Assembly: GCA_009760855.2 (NCBI GenBank)
Contig: WPIO01000008.1
Coordinates: 3,286,001 to 3,302,500, forward strand
Direction of reading: 5' to 3'
DNA: 16,500 bases
From: Cristatella mucedo
Taxonomy: Eukaryota > Bryozoa > Phylactolaemata > Cristatellidae
Shown here: one piece after another, positions 1 through 9,341 of the stretch
Numbering within the stretch: position 1 is the first letter of the stretch
Layout of the letters: every line of letters begins with the position of its first letter
Translations under genes and position numbers: made by a program
The notes under the pieces: generated by a model
The model's input: the letters and a program-made list of their open reading frames with translations, nothing else
Databases searched by the model: none
What the model was told of the DNA's origin: nothing

Positions 1-426
1 CGAGAATCACCGCAAGGCAACCGAGAAGGAGCGACGCAAGGGAGGAGGAGGAGGAGGAGGAGGAGGAGGAGGAGGAAGCAGCAGCATGCTCGGGGTCGTG
101 GCATGGCAGCAGCACCGTGCGGAGCGCGGGGCTGGCGCGCAGGCGTGCTGCTGCGTGGCCTCCTGCTCTCACCTCGGCTCTTCGTGCTCTCATGCAGTGC
201 TCGTGACATTGATGCTCGAGAGTGGAGACCTCTGCTCTGCAGCGCTGCGTCAGCTCACAGCTGGAAGAGCAAACGAGTCGGACACTCGTGCCGCCGAAGC
301 TTCAAGCAGCCGCCGGAGGAGGAGGAAGCGGCAGCCGCCTCGGCGGCAGGATTCGCCTGCTTATGCCGCAATGCGTGCACGGTTGAGTGCGCGAGCGTCC
401 GAGGGGCCAGCAGGCTGACCACGTGA
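1..426 (+). other. GC- and CpG-rich stretch with two open frames, (GGA)n tract
   Basis: This is the most CpG-rich part of the window. Two plus-strand frames are open from the left edge, one to 418 and the other to 426. In the first, the residues before the GGA tract are charged (ENHRKATEKERRK) and look like real coding sequence entering from outside. After the tract (polyglycine in that frame, polyarginine in the other) both translations are Cys-, Arg- and Ala-rich and look like translated GC-rich DNA. I see no consensus donor near the tract. It could be an exon edge, a 5' UTR or a CpG-rich promoter region. The strand of any gene here is uncertain. Confidence 0.3.
41..76 (+). repeat. (GGA)n trinucleotide microsatellite
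   Basis: About twelve near-perfect GGA units, ending in GGAAGCAGCAGC. The tract lies in the CpG-rich stretch and would encode polyglycine or polyarginine, depending on frame. Confidence 0.95.
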
Positions 427-694
427 CAGTCAGACTGCAGACCACACGGCAGTCAGACTGCAAATCACGCATTCATTCTAAGAGGCAAGAGCCATTTCCA
501 CACAAGGCTCTCAAGATGCATCTCGGCGACAAGTGCATAGATGCAGTGGGACCTGGCGGTCGGTATCTTGCTTCTCTTGCTTCCCTGACTTCACCTGACA
601 TCGAATCTAGCGACGCAGCAATAGCTGATGAGCAGCAGTAGCAGCTGCTGCCCATCAGCTACAACACTAATGATAATTTATGGAAGATTGTATA
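427..694. other. No gene recognised
   Basis: Short direct similarity is seen between cagtcagactgca at about 428 and cagtcagactgcaaa at about 451. The rest shows no coding signal or repeat that I can name. Confidence 0.4.
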
Positions 695-1280
695 GCATCC
701 TGGTCTTATAGCATCCTCATAGCAGCTGGTGCACAACTCAGCACCCAGGCTTGCATGTCGTCAGCATCCACTTCTCATCGACCTGCACTGGCTACCCATC
801 ATGCACGGTGAGCCGTGATGGCACACTAGGTAAGGCGGTTGCTTTCATGACATCGGTCCCGAGGTCGTGGGTTCGATTCCTGCGGTGGGCGATCCTTTAT
901 CGCCGCTGCAAGCACAGTGGTGATAGCCGTCAAGGCTCTTCTGTCGCTATACGAAAAAGAGGCTGTTTAAGCAGCTAGGATCATAATCCCCATTGACTCT
1001 AAGGTTTGGTCACTAATTTTAGGTCCTTTCATTCGCTTGCTAAAGCATACCAATCCAAAACTACTTCCTGATCAGAATAGGCATCCTGCCACTAACCTAA
1101 CCATACTTGTATGCTGACCCTGTGCACGTCACCCCTAACCATGTCATTCTTGTTGTTTAACGAGGATGCCACCACTAAACATTCGATCGTGCTTCCTTTG
1201 CAGCAGATGTAAAGTGCCTACAAAGAGATTGAGTTCTCAATGGGTGCTTTATCAAATGCATTATTATTATTATTACTACC
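695..1280 (+). mobile_element. LINE fragment, L2/CR1-type RT C-terminal part and ATT-tailed 3' end, split by a SINE
   Basis: Before the SINE, the plus strand reads QLVHNSAPRLACRQ followed by HPLLIDLHWLPI. These match the conserved 'LQRVQNSAARLV...LLxxLHWLPV' region after the RT palm in L2/CR1 elements. After the SINE the same domain resumes as PIDSKVWSLIL. The coding sequence then decays, and the element ends with gagttctc, gggtgctttatcaaatgc and a run of ATT units at 1259-1277. Flanks of the SINE (cccat at 795-799 and 989-993) show that one LINE copy was interrupted. The 5' part of the element is absent, the usual 5' truncation of LINEs. Confidence 0.7.
800..988 (+). mobile_element. tRNA-derived SINE, copy 1, inserted in a LINE
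   Basis: The head begins near 809 (gagccgtgatggcacac). It has an A-box-like ctaggtaaggcgg and a perfect B-box-type ggttcgattcc at 870-880. The body (gtggtgatagccgtcaaggctcttctgtcgctata) and the end (aagaggctgtttaagcagctaggat) match the copies at 10541, 13844 and 15322. A probable 5-bp target duplication, cccat, flanks it. The anticodon-arm palindrome seen in other copies has mutated here (catgacatcgg against ccgaggtcgtg), so this copy is older or more diverged. Confidence 0.8.
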
Positions 1281-1544
1281 CGCTCTTTTGACTCATGTAC
1301 TTTAGCTGCGCCTTTAACCAACCTCAAATCTAGAGACCGTGTCTTTAGTTGGTGTGCACACTAAGTCAAGCCTTCAATTCAAACTGACTTAAGAATAACC
1401 CCAGATTTGAAGACATTAAAAATAAGCTAAAAAACTCGGCCTGCATTCTTCACTGCACTTGCTCTCTTCTTACGAGTCGTCCTTTTTGTGCTAATGAGCG
1501 CTGACACATACGAAAATAACCTAGAAAGAGACTAATTTCTCTTA

Positions 1545-1583
1545 GGGTGAAATACGACTGTCTTATTATTATTGTTATTAATA
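1545..1583 (+). repeat. LINE 3' tail remnant with (ATT)n
   Basis: The sequence aatttctcttagggtg, followed by ttattattattgttatta, resembles the end at 1225-1278 (gagttctcaatgggtgct then ATT units). It is probably the end of another copy of the same LINE family. The 260 bases before it show no clear coding remnant. Confidence 0.4.
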
Positions 1584-1825
1584 GACAGCCCTAAGGTGTA
1601 AGCATCTGCTCACACCATAGACAGCCACAGCGGGGTATGAGCTTTTGCTCATCTCTTAGCCACTTCTGCAGAAGCGGCCGAAGGTCACTGCCATCCACAG
1701 ACAACCACAGCCTACGAAAGGACAGTAGCGCATAGGCTGCAACCATGGGACAGATGACATACATCTCCATCTTCAATGCTTGCTCGCTTGCTCCCGCTGT
1801 CTGAAGTAAGGCTTGAGTACTGCAA

Positions 1826-1831
<6 letters not shown>

Positions 1832-1865
<34 letters not shown>
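1832..1865 (+). repeat. (GA)n dinucleotide microsatellite
   Basis: About 16 GA units, with one interruption near the end (gaaagagag). Confidence 0.95.
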
Positions 1866-1866
<1 letters not shown>

Positions 1867-2520
1867 GAGCAGAAACTCAGCACAGCTGCTTAACTGGGGT
1901 CGTGTAGACCGCACGGTTAACACATGCAATGCAAATAGTCGGCTGCGCTCTACCCAGCATTCCCGGCAGAGTTTCACGGATAGGAGGAACGACCCAAGCG
2001 ATTTCTATAGAAACATCATCCAAGCAATCTTCTTGAAGACTGCTGACGAAGAAGCGGTGCCACACACTGCAGCTCGTTTTCTGCCAAAGCTACTTGGCCA
2101 GTACATTTAGTGGGCGAAAACTCGTGACGATCTGCTGGCGTTACCAGCAGCGGCCAATGCTGCAAGATCGCCATCGAGCTGGCACTGCAACGACCTCCAC
2201 CAGACACTGGCATCTAGCGTTGCATTAACATCCCGATTGTCTATAGCCGATCTGAAGCTCTTACCTGGTTGAACTAGATGTGCCTCTCGTTTTGGAGCTG
2301 GTGAGTGCAACTGCCAAGCAAGGCAGGATCGTGATCTTTCCTTTGTAATTTTACTACATTCCTCTGGGACGCCCAACTATGCGTCAAATCTGGCCAACAG
2401 CTCGGCTATATCAATTCCTGTTTTTTTTATCCCTTTAGCTTTCGCTGCAGTGCTAACAAGTACAAGTGCTATGCTTGCTTCCTTGACAGCGCACATGTCA
2501 AGTGCCAAGAAACAGCTATA
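1865..2520 (+). pseudogene. Unrecognised, mostly open plus-strand frame with two internal stops
   Basis: One plus frame runs about 218 codons with only two stops (2108-2110 and about 2270), where roughly ten would be expected by chance at this base composition. Its translation is protein-like in the first two thirds: FYRNIIQAIFLKTADEEAV, then RFLPKLLGQYI, stop, then TRDDLLALPAAANAARS and later SRLSIADLKLLPG. The last third is Ser/Ala-rich and hydrophobic. The minus strand also has long open frames over part of this stretch, so low stop density could simply reflect composition. I recognise no family. A decayed gene or mobile-element ORF is possible, as is the terminal exon of an unknown gene ending at 2110. 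Confidence 0.25.
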
Positions 2521-2944
2521 GTGCTCTGTGGGCGCAATACAGCTGCATTATTAATTTATGGCTACTGCTATCATTATTATTATCATCCTAGCAGCTTTGG
2601 CTCATGACATGCCGATTGGAGCGAATTTTCAGAAGCAATTATACAGTTGGCCAACGAAGGCAGGCAGTGTGCAGGTGCATAACCCATTCATTGCGTTCAG
2701 TCACTATTTGCCCAAGCACAAACTCGTGCACGCACGCAGCACCAGCACATATCAACGTAGCATCGTGAAATAATGGAATACGGTAGTGACTCCAATCGTC
2801 ACAAAATATTTTGGAGGCAACACAAGTGGTCGAGTCAGCCGAACAGGGTTACCACTGTGGCTGGACACGGCCTTCCCACAAATACGTTCCTTCAGGTAAG
2901 TCTTCATGTGCAAGGTATCCCCTGCCGCTCACCTGGTGTCGGCA
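2521..2944. other. No gene recognised
   Basis: Short imperfect ATT-rich runs near 2545-2590 may be an old retroelement tail. Otherwise I see no coding sequence, RNA gene or repeat. Confidence 0.4.
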
Positions 2945-3250
2945 GATATATAATATATATAATTTATTTGTATTGCGCCCCAAGAGAACTTAATCTCTAT
3001 TCAGGAGCTTCACATAGCGACTGAGCTCCTAATGTGATGCCTTCCATCATTGAAGGGCCAGCACGTCCAAATGACATTCGCCCGATGGGTCTCTTTCCTT
3101 TGGCGCAGGGAGCTCAGCCTATTAGCCACACTCTCTTGTGCTTCAAGCTTTGTAAGGCTGTATGTAGCTTGCCGCTCTTTGGCCGATTGTAAGAGTCCGT
3201 GCCGCTTCTCGACTGCTTAGGGCCACTGCATGTAAGGACTGCAGCCGTCC
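2945..3250 (-). mobile_element. Probable LINE 3' end with decayed coding sequence
   Basis: On the minus strand a frame entering near 3190 reads AKERQATYSLTKLEAQES, continues SLRQRKETHRANVIWTCWP, and stops near 3020. About 30 bases later comes gagattaagttctcttgggg, then cgcaatacaaataaattat and a TA-rich tail (2945-2962). That layout (coding end, short 3' UTR, simple tail) and the 'ttctc..ggg(t/c)gc' motif match the LINE ends at 1225 and 1550. Upstream, another minus frame (3616-3143) is open for 157 codons and could join this one by a frameshift. I could not assign the protein to a known reverse transcriptase domain. Confidence 0.35.
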
Positions 3251-3651
3251 TTTTGTGGCACTGTCAAGCGGTGACCTCCTAGGGACGCTGGACTTGGCGA
3301 GCCACAATCGAGCATGCAGAAGATGCCGGTCCCACCCATCTAGGCCGGTTGGAAAAACCCTCGCCCCCTCAAGCCCACAGCAACAGCAGAGACATAAGAG
3401 AGCACGTATGGAGCAAAATGCCAAACAGTTTTGACCTCCCACTGAAGTTTTAAAACACAGTGCTCCAAATAGAAGAGACAGCCGTTCCACTTTGCAGCGA
3501 TCACTGCATTCTTGAGCCGATGGCTGTGCTTGGATCACTGGTGCCACTTGATGAATTATTAGTTTGTATCGGAGGAACAAGGCTCTCCACAAGAGCTGCA
3601 GCTCATTGCTAAGCACGGGCAGTGGAAAGGGATATTACCGTGCTGCAACCA

Positions 3652-3663
3652 CCCCCCCCCCCC
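3652..3663 (+). repeat. Poly-C tract
   Basis: A run of 12 C after a short purine-rich segment, followed by gcgaaagcc. A site of this kind is prone to length variation and sequencing error. Confidence 0.85.
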
Positions 3664-3849
3664 GCGAAAGCCACCGGCATCCCCCACAAAAAAGGTGTTC
3701 TACCTGCAACGGTTGCCTGACTTGGGATAGGTTAGGATCCTAATCTAGATCTCTGAAATATTCAGCTCTCCTTAAAATTGTTGGGGGCCATGCCTCTGTG
3801 CAGCAGCACGCATCTAGAGTAAAAGCACTGCCCCTCAAGCGTGATTTAT

Positions 3850-3885
3850 TCTTTCGGGTGCTTTACAAATGTATAATAGTTATTT
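3850..3885 (+). repeat. Possible short LINE tail
   Basis: The sequence cgggtgctttacaaatgtat resembles the LINE end gggtgctttatcaaatgc at about 1240, followed by AT-rich sequence. It lies directly beside the fold-back at 3890. Confidence 0.3.
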
Positions 3886-3889
3886 AAAA

Positions 3890-4019
3890 TTATAAGGTTG
3901 AGTAAAACGTTCGTATGCCATGTTAAAAAACGATTTTTTATATACAATCATTAATCATTAAAATAATTTAAAACATCCTTTTTTAACATGGCCCACGAAC
4001 TTTTTTTTCAACCTTATAT
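3890..4019. mobile_element. MITE-like fold-back with long inverted arms
   Basis: The left arm (3890-3942) starts tataaggttgagtaaaacg and the right arm (3965-4019) is its near reverse complement, ending tcaaccttata. Arms are about 53 bases with roughly 80-85% match by eye, separated by an AT-rich loop of about 22 bases. The ends allow a TA target duplication flanking TAAGG...CCTTA, as in Tc1/mariner-type MITEs, but two bases are too few to prove it. There is no coding content. Whether it is transcribed as a hairpin cannot be told from the sequence. Confidence 0.6.
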
Positions 4020-4650
4020 TAAGCTTAAGCAAAGCATTGAACAGCAAGTTAACCAAGTCTGCTTGAAAGCCACAAACCCTATAAGCGATAGATAGGGACA
4101 CAACCATCAAGGATGAACGTGTTCCAAGCATGACAGGCAAAGACAGCTTCGACAGTGCAATTTCAGTGGTGGAAAACGATTTGACCGTGGCTAACGAGTA
4201 TATGGCCAGGCCGACACATTGGTAAAGGGCTAGATGCACTATTTTTTAAACAGGCACAAAAAGGTACTTGTTAAATTTTATTAATTTAGTGCATACTTTG
4301 AGTATAGAAGAAAAAGATAAGGTCAGGGTTAGTATACATAGTCACTAAGGACACGAAAACTTCACGGGAAATCGAATTTTTTCGGATATACTTGCTTTGC
4401 TTTCGGCAATATCCAAAACAGTAAAAAGAAGCAATGCCTAAGCAACGCACGAACTGCCCTTATTTCATGGTTGCTTTGAAAAAATGGCGAACATGCTTGC
4501 ACCTTGAGACTGCCTTGCCAACCACGAGTCACACACAAAGGACGCTCATCGGGAGGGGGAGGTGGCAGTGGAGGCGCCCAAGACCGCACTAGTGCCATAG
4601 AGTGAGATAAGACGCTAGGACTGTGAGAGCGCGCCGAGTGCATGACTTGT
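4020..4650. other. No gene recognised; downstream side of exon B
   Basis: If the coiled-coil gene continues, this is intron. A 46-codon plus frame (4083-4220, with VENDLTVANEYMARP) and 93-codon minus frames are open but have no convincing splice sites or family resemblance. Confidence 0.35.
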
Positions 4651-4672
4651 TAGCTAGCTAGCTAGCTAGCTA
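4651..4672. repeat. (TAGC)n tetranucleotide microsatellite abutting a splice donor
   Basis: Five and a half TAGC units. On the minus strand the repeat starts within the intron's first bases (exon CG, then gtagctagctagc), so it supplies the +2 to +6 positions of exon B's donor. Confidence 0.9.
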
Positions 4673-4673
4673 C

Positions 4674-5011
4674 CGTTTCAAGTCGTCCTCGAGCCGAGCG
4701 ATCGTCGACTGCTGTTCGGCCAAGGTCGTCTTGCTCGCCTGCCATGCGGCCGTCCGCTCCGCCAGCTCGGCCGACTGAGCAGCCAGCTGCTGGTACTGCT
4801 GCTGCGAAGCCCTCCGCTGCTCGGACAAGGCCGCCTCCACTTCAGCTCGCTTCCGCTTTTCTGCCTCTGCGCTGTCACTCAGCTCGATCAGGCGTGCGCT
4901 CAGTTGAGCTATGGTGGCCTCGTGGTCGCTCAGAGTGCCGTCCAGGTCTCGGTGCACCTGCCGCTGCGAGTCGAGCTCCTTTTCGAGCTCGCTGTTTTTG
5001 TCCAGCAAGAC
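4674..5011 (-). CDS. Internal exon B of the same gene: coiled-coil segment
   Basis: This 338-nt minus-strand exon encodes 112 codons plus two bases. It begins after a clear acceptor (ttgttttgcgcttgccacag) in phase 0, matching the donor of exon A at 6396. It ends at CG|gtagct in phase 2, right at a TAGC microsatellite. The peptide is a long amphipathic, charged helix: it begins VLLDKNSELEKELDSQRQ, has heptad-like Leu/Ile/Ala spacing, is rich in Glu, Gln, Arg and Ala, and has no proline. That pattern is typical of a coiled coil in a cytoskeletal, centrosomal, motor or trafficking protein. It should follow directly after the disordered linker of exon A, giving ordered N part, flexible linker, coiled coil. 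The downstream exon must supply one base to complete the CG- codon. I could not find a convincing one between 1 and 4673, so the gene probably continues outside the window or through small exons I cannot call. Confidence 0.75.
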
Positions 5012-5144
5012 CTGTGGCAAGCGCAAAACAACCAACTTCCTCCTCTATGAGCCGGAGGCACGAGCGAGAATAGAGAGAGAGAGCTTGCCCACCACTGCCC
5101 CCCTGCATCGCTTGCTCGGGTGCTGACACTGTATATATATGTGC

Positions 5145-5146
<2 letters not shown>

Positions 5147-5227
<81 letters not shown>
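5147..5227 (+). repeat. (CA)n dinucleotide microsatellite
   Basis: About 40 uninterrupted AC/CA units inside the intron. Open frames through it (polythreonine-histidine, polycysteine-valine) are artefacts. Confidence 0.97.
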
Positions 5228-5231
<4 letters not shown>

Positions 5232-5233
5232 AG

Positions 5234-5236
<3 letters not shown>

Positions 5237-5278
<42 letters not shown>
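5237..5278 (+). repeat. (TA)n microsatellite 1
   Basis: About 21 uninterrupted TA units, ten bases after the (CA)n tract and preceded by gagcct. Confidence 0.97.
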
Positions 5279-5281
<3 letters not shown>

Positions 5282-5354
5282 TCGGCACACATAATCACAC
5301 AATGGACGAATCTTAAAGACCCACCAAATGCTATGATAAACAGTTGTGTTTAGG

Positions 5355-5585
<231 letters not shown>

Positions 5586-5837
5586 GGCGCTCAAGCGTGA
5601 TTTCTGGTCGCATGAACAAATAATTAATCGTTTGCTGTCCGCCGTCGTGGTTAGGATCTTGAGTTTGGAGCAAGAAAGCGAGTAGATAACAGTAAGCTAA
5701 GGCAGTCGAGGCACAAGCAAAAGAGAGACGCGAAGTAAATAGTGAAGATGTAGGGATGGCACTAAAGGAGAACTGCCTAGCCAGATAATGCGAACCCCCC
5801 CCGAAAGTTTAATGAACGTGACACAAAAAGACACGAG

Positions 5838-5915
5838 AGAGCGCTTCGAACCCAATCTGGCAAGCGGCTACCATGCTCTCACAGTCGTCAGAGAAGTTGG
5901 CCAGCCATCCAGGTA
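5838..5915 (-). mobile_element. Possible tRNA-related repeat of another family
   Basis: On the minus strand gtgagagcatggtagccgc, then ttgccagattgggttcgaa, resembles the D-arm to T-arm stretch of a tRNA. The B-box-like ggttcgaagcg is imperfect at its last position. There is no body shared with the main SINE. Treat as tentative. Confidence 0.25.
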
Positions 5916-6278
5916 AGACGGTAGGCTAAAGCGTGGTCAAAACACCCGTTTGTCCTAGTCAACGCGAGCAGCAGGCGGTAAACTACAGAAGGGAGATGGA
6001 AAGATGGAGGCTCCCTTTTCGGGCAAAATCATCGAGCGTATTCATAGTCAAACGCATGCAGTCAGGTGCATCCATGGCGAATGGCGTCGGCAACCCAGCA
6101 CACACACATGTGCCTGACATGCAAAGTGGATGCACCGTTGGCTTTTGGCAATGGAACAGGATCAGACAGCTTCGCAGGAGCAGCCAAACAGCGCAACCAA
6201 GAGTGCGTCGGAACGACCTGGGGCCGTGGCAGCACAGTAAACTACCGATTTCTATCTGCATCATGACGGGAGGCAAAC

Positions 6279-6322
6279 GTGCTGGCACGCACGAACTGCT
6301 TGCAGTCCGTGCGTGCCAGCAC
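6279..6322. other. Near-perfect 44-nt intronic hairpin
   Basis: The arms gtgctggcacgcacg (6279-6293) and cgtgcgtgccagcac (6308-6322) are exact reverse complements. Inside them one mismatch is followed by five more pairs (actgc/gcagt) and a 2-nt loop. The stem is therefore about 20 pairs with one mismatch. It lies within the intron between exons A and B. Confidence 0.85.
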
Positions 6323-6395
6323 ATGGACACACCACCATCGATCGATCATCCTTGCAGAAGTTCGTGTTCCCTTAGCAGATGCCTGCCGTCCTCAC

Positions 6396-7010
6396 CTTCT
6401 GGGTTTTGCAGTCATCTTTGAAGTGCCCGACTCTCACCAAACTGCCCCGGTGCCTCGCCTTGCTGCCAGACGATTTCGCCACTTCGAAAGAGGCCGGCGA
6501 AGCCAAATGGACACCCGATGACTGCGTGCGGCCGTTGCCGGAGCCCTCGTCTGAAGCAGCTGGAGAGCCCTTGGCAGAGCTTGGCTTCGAATCACTGCCA
6601 GCACTGCACCCGCCTCCGCCGTCAGCAGCCGAGGGAGCAGCTGCGGCGCCGAGCGTCAGCTGAGGCTCGTCGGCAGCAGAGGCACTGTGATCAGGTGCAG
6701 CGCTGCAGCTGCTGCGGGGAGCTGTTGCAGAGGCAGTGGCAGCAGCGCCGTCGTCAGCACGGTCGTCGGCAGCGGTGTCAGACAGCCACTTAGCCATGAA
6801 GATAGAGGGCGAAATGTTTTCGAAGTTGAACTGATCGCCATTGGAAAACATGACTCTGGACAATGACTTTGTCAGTTCTATCTCAACTTCCTGTCCATAG
6901 TGAGCCCGAACAACGGCAAATATTTCTTTCATCAACAGCATCATGCAGTGTTCGCCAACCAGCAAATTGCAGACCTTTTTAATCTCTTGACACACATAGA
7001 TCGGGGAAGC
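6396..7010 (-). CDS. Internal exon A of an unrecognised coiled-coil protein gene (partial)
   Basis: This exon reads from 7010 down to 6396 on the minus strand: 615 nt, 205 complete codons, no stop. It starts after a pyrimidine-rich acceptor (tgtttttag) with an in-frame TAG just outside the exon, and ends at a strong donor (CAGAAG|gtgagg), so both boundaries are phase 0. Residues 1 to about 75 look ordered and partly hydrophobic (KKVCNLLVGEHCMMLLMKEI, then FENISPSIFMAKWL). Residues 76 to about 190 are an Ala/Ser/Gly/Asp-rich linker with an AAAA run and a GGGG run, probably disordered. The last residues are basic and polar (FKDDCKTQK). The next exon in the same phase is at 5011-4674. I do not recognise the family. 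No signal peptide or membrane segment is visible, and the true N terminus must lie upstream. That it is an exon is well supported by length, splice sites and phase; its function is unknown. Confidence 0.72.
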
Positions 7011-8570
7011 CTAAAAACAGCCAATGAATAAATGAACACATGACAATGCCGAAAAAACCTCCAACACCCATCACAGCTATAGCAGACAAACGTTAATGTG
7101 CTGCTTGAGTGCTAGCAAACACCCCCGACTAATATAGCTCTGCCACTGACGGGAGCACCAACAGAACAAGAAAGCATAACTGTGGCTGTACCGGGTTTGC
7201 TACTAAGCTTGGCAATGTCACATCCATCACCTCGGTAAGACTAAGCGAAAGCATGGCATGCACCGAAAGCTTTCATTGTCATGCCTAGAAAGACGCATGC
7301 AGTGAAAGTGCTTGCCTCTGGAAGTTCTAAAGTCTTGTAACAGCTGCACATTGTGTTATCATGTAAGGCCGACAAACTATCGTGGTTGATTGACATGGTC
7401 AGAGACAAGTAAAGTTACAACAATTAGGAGAGGAGTGTGCTAGCTGCACCCCTAGTAAATGCCTAACAACAAAGATGCTATCTTGAGGACGGAAGCCAAA
7501 AGTCACGGCAGTTATTGCACGATTATCAATGAGGCCCAAATGTTTGTCTTTATCCATCAAGGCTTATCCAGTTTCAGTGCTCGACTGTGCAAAAAACTTC
7601 TATTACAAAAGTTGGCAGGCTTCCAAACTCAGATGTTGGGCGGAAAGAGCAGATTCGCCCACACTTATAGGGCAAACCTACCGTCAGAGTGGTGCAAATG
7701 TCGGAGTTGAAGCCATATGGACAAGCCTCTAAATTTGAGTCATCATTGATTTCTTTTAATTACACTCATTTCTACGCTACGATGAACAGCTTGAATGACA
7801 GACTGCAAGAAAAAAAATATTTGGTTCGAGACTCGCCGGGAACTGGGAGGGTCAATCAAGCTGATCGGGAAAGACGGGCGGGTTCTGAGCCACCGAGCAC
7901 CTGAGATCAGCAAGCGAGCGAGCGAGAGGGCAGCAAAGAGCATTGAAATAGAGGCTCATCCTGTGGGCATCGCTCAGAACTCGACCGACTGACTAAGCAG
8001 TTGACAAGTGAGGCTAGGCCGACAGCCGATGTCAGCTGGACACGGAAAGCTACGGCGCTTTACTCGGTAAAGTGAAGTGCAGCGCTACTCCTTCAGTTCG
8101 CACGCTCCCAAAGCCTGGAACTTGTGCCAACTGACGTCATGACTTCCCCTGACTTGACAACATAGAAAAAAGCTAAAACCCACATGCTCCTAACAGAATT
8201 TTCTCAGTTCGTGTGGGTTGCCCTTTGTGTGCTCCGGTGTCCTAGAATTGTGTGCACGCTATCACTACCCAATTGGAATGCTTCCTTTCCAGCATATAAT
8301 AAGTGCCAAGAAAGAGATCTACCCTATTTTTTTTTAGTTATCTAGGTTTAGCCCATAGTCTATTATAAGGCAAGACATGGGTTTTCCTTTGTACTTCAGT
8401 CCAGATTGTAAAATCTTGTACGAACCCAGACGGACTCGCAAGCTTCACCCGGCCAATAAAAGAGCTTCGCGTAAGCACGTGACTCACTGCAGCAGTGCAA
8501 CTCACGCAAACCCTATCGGGCTTGGCTTCAGTCGACACTTTTCTGCCTGTACAAAGTCCCGTGCAGCTGC

Positions 8571-8573
<3 letters not shown>
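7011..8573. other. No gene recognised; upstream intron or intergenic
   Basis: This would be intron upstream of exon A. I see no exon with convincing splice sites, no full repeat and no RNA gene. Plus-strand frames of 65-83 codons (7459-7992) look like chance. Confidence 0.4.

Positions 8574-8620
<47 letters not shown>
8574..8620 (+). repeat. (CT)n dinucleotide microsatellite
   Basis: About 23 uninterrupted CT units. Serine-leucine or arginine-glutamate frames through it are artefacts. Confidence 0.97.
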
Positions 8621-8623
<3 letters not shown>

Positions 8624-9320
8624 CCTGCATGCACCGGAGCAGCCTACGGGACACTCACTTCACCAGAGTATATACAATTAGCTAACACCCCTATGTATGC
8701 ACGCCTGCGTCCAATACAGCCGTCGTCATACATCCACAAATCCATATGTGGAGGATTAATTCGTCGTTGCACTCCCCCTCGGGCGCGTGCCCCCACAGCA
8801 GCAGCCACCGACCACAAACATTCGACTGAAACTAGGCTACTCGGCGGAGGGTTTTCGCTCGTGCCGAGGAGCATCAGCTGAGAAGTTGGGTTCTAAAAAT
8901 GTGTGCATGCACGTGACCGATTCATTCAGTAATGGTGGGGTTATGGCTCTGTCCCCAGCTACAGCAGAAAGACCGAGCATTTATGAGAAGTCTCTTACAA
9001 CGAGGGTCTCCTATCTTGTCACTTCCTAAATAGAAGGTCTCTAAGATAAAGATCATGCATACAGGTACGAATTCAAGTAAGGTTCGCAGCTAGAACCACG
9101 TGGTACAACAACATACCATTGCACGTTCCACAAACTTGTCCCATGCCGGCCGGTCACTGCAAGGGAAAAAATTAAAGTCAGAAAGACCGTCAGGACGACC
9201 CAAGATGGAAACCGACATGCTTGCTTGCAGGTTGAGCACATTGTATGTCAGCATAGCGTGTACCATCAGATGCATCTTAACTGGCAACTACGGGTAGGGA
9301 GAACTGCTGCCTGAACTCAA
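8621..9320. other. No gene recognised
   Basis: No coding exon, RNA gene or nameable repeat is evident. The stretch ends at the 3' end of the minus-strand LINE. Confidence 0.4.
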
Positions 9321-9341
9321 TTACTGCCCTGTGGGCAGTAA
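9321..9341. other. Small perfect hairpin at the LINE 3' end
   Basis: ttactgccc and gggcagtaa are exact reverse complements around a 3-nt loop. On the minus strand it follows the ATTAC-repeat tail of the LINE directly, overlapping its last bases. Confidence 0.6.

Noticed and set aside
809-885. A functional tRNA gene
   Set aside because: Box A- and B-like motifs are present, but no cloverleaf with a normal anticodon arm or acceptor stem forms, and the same unit recurs with a shared body and tail. It is a SINE head.
3958-4239. 93-codon minus frame as an exon
   Set aside because: It reads into the fold-back arm, ends in poly-Lys from an A-rich arm, and has no splice sites.
5933-6421. 162-codon plus-strand open frame inside the intron
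   Set aside because: It overlaps the end of exon A on the other strand and spans the hairpin. It starts at GTG, and its translation shows no domain or consistent composition. A frame of this length is expected about once by chance in a window this size.
7459-7992. Three overlapping plus frames of 65-83 codons as possible exons
   Set aside because: No splice signals fit well, the frames overlap each other, and none resembles a known protein.
8338-8881. Frames with poly(Ser-Leu) or poly(Arg-Glu)
   Set aside because: They are translations of the (CT)n tract with no coding support on either side.
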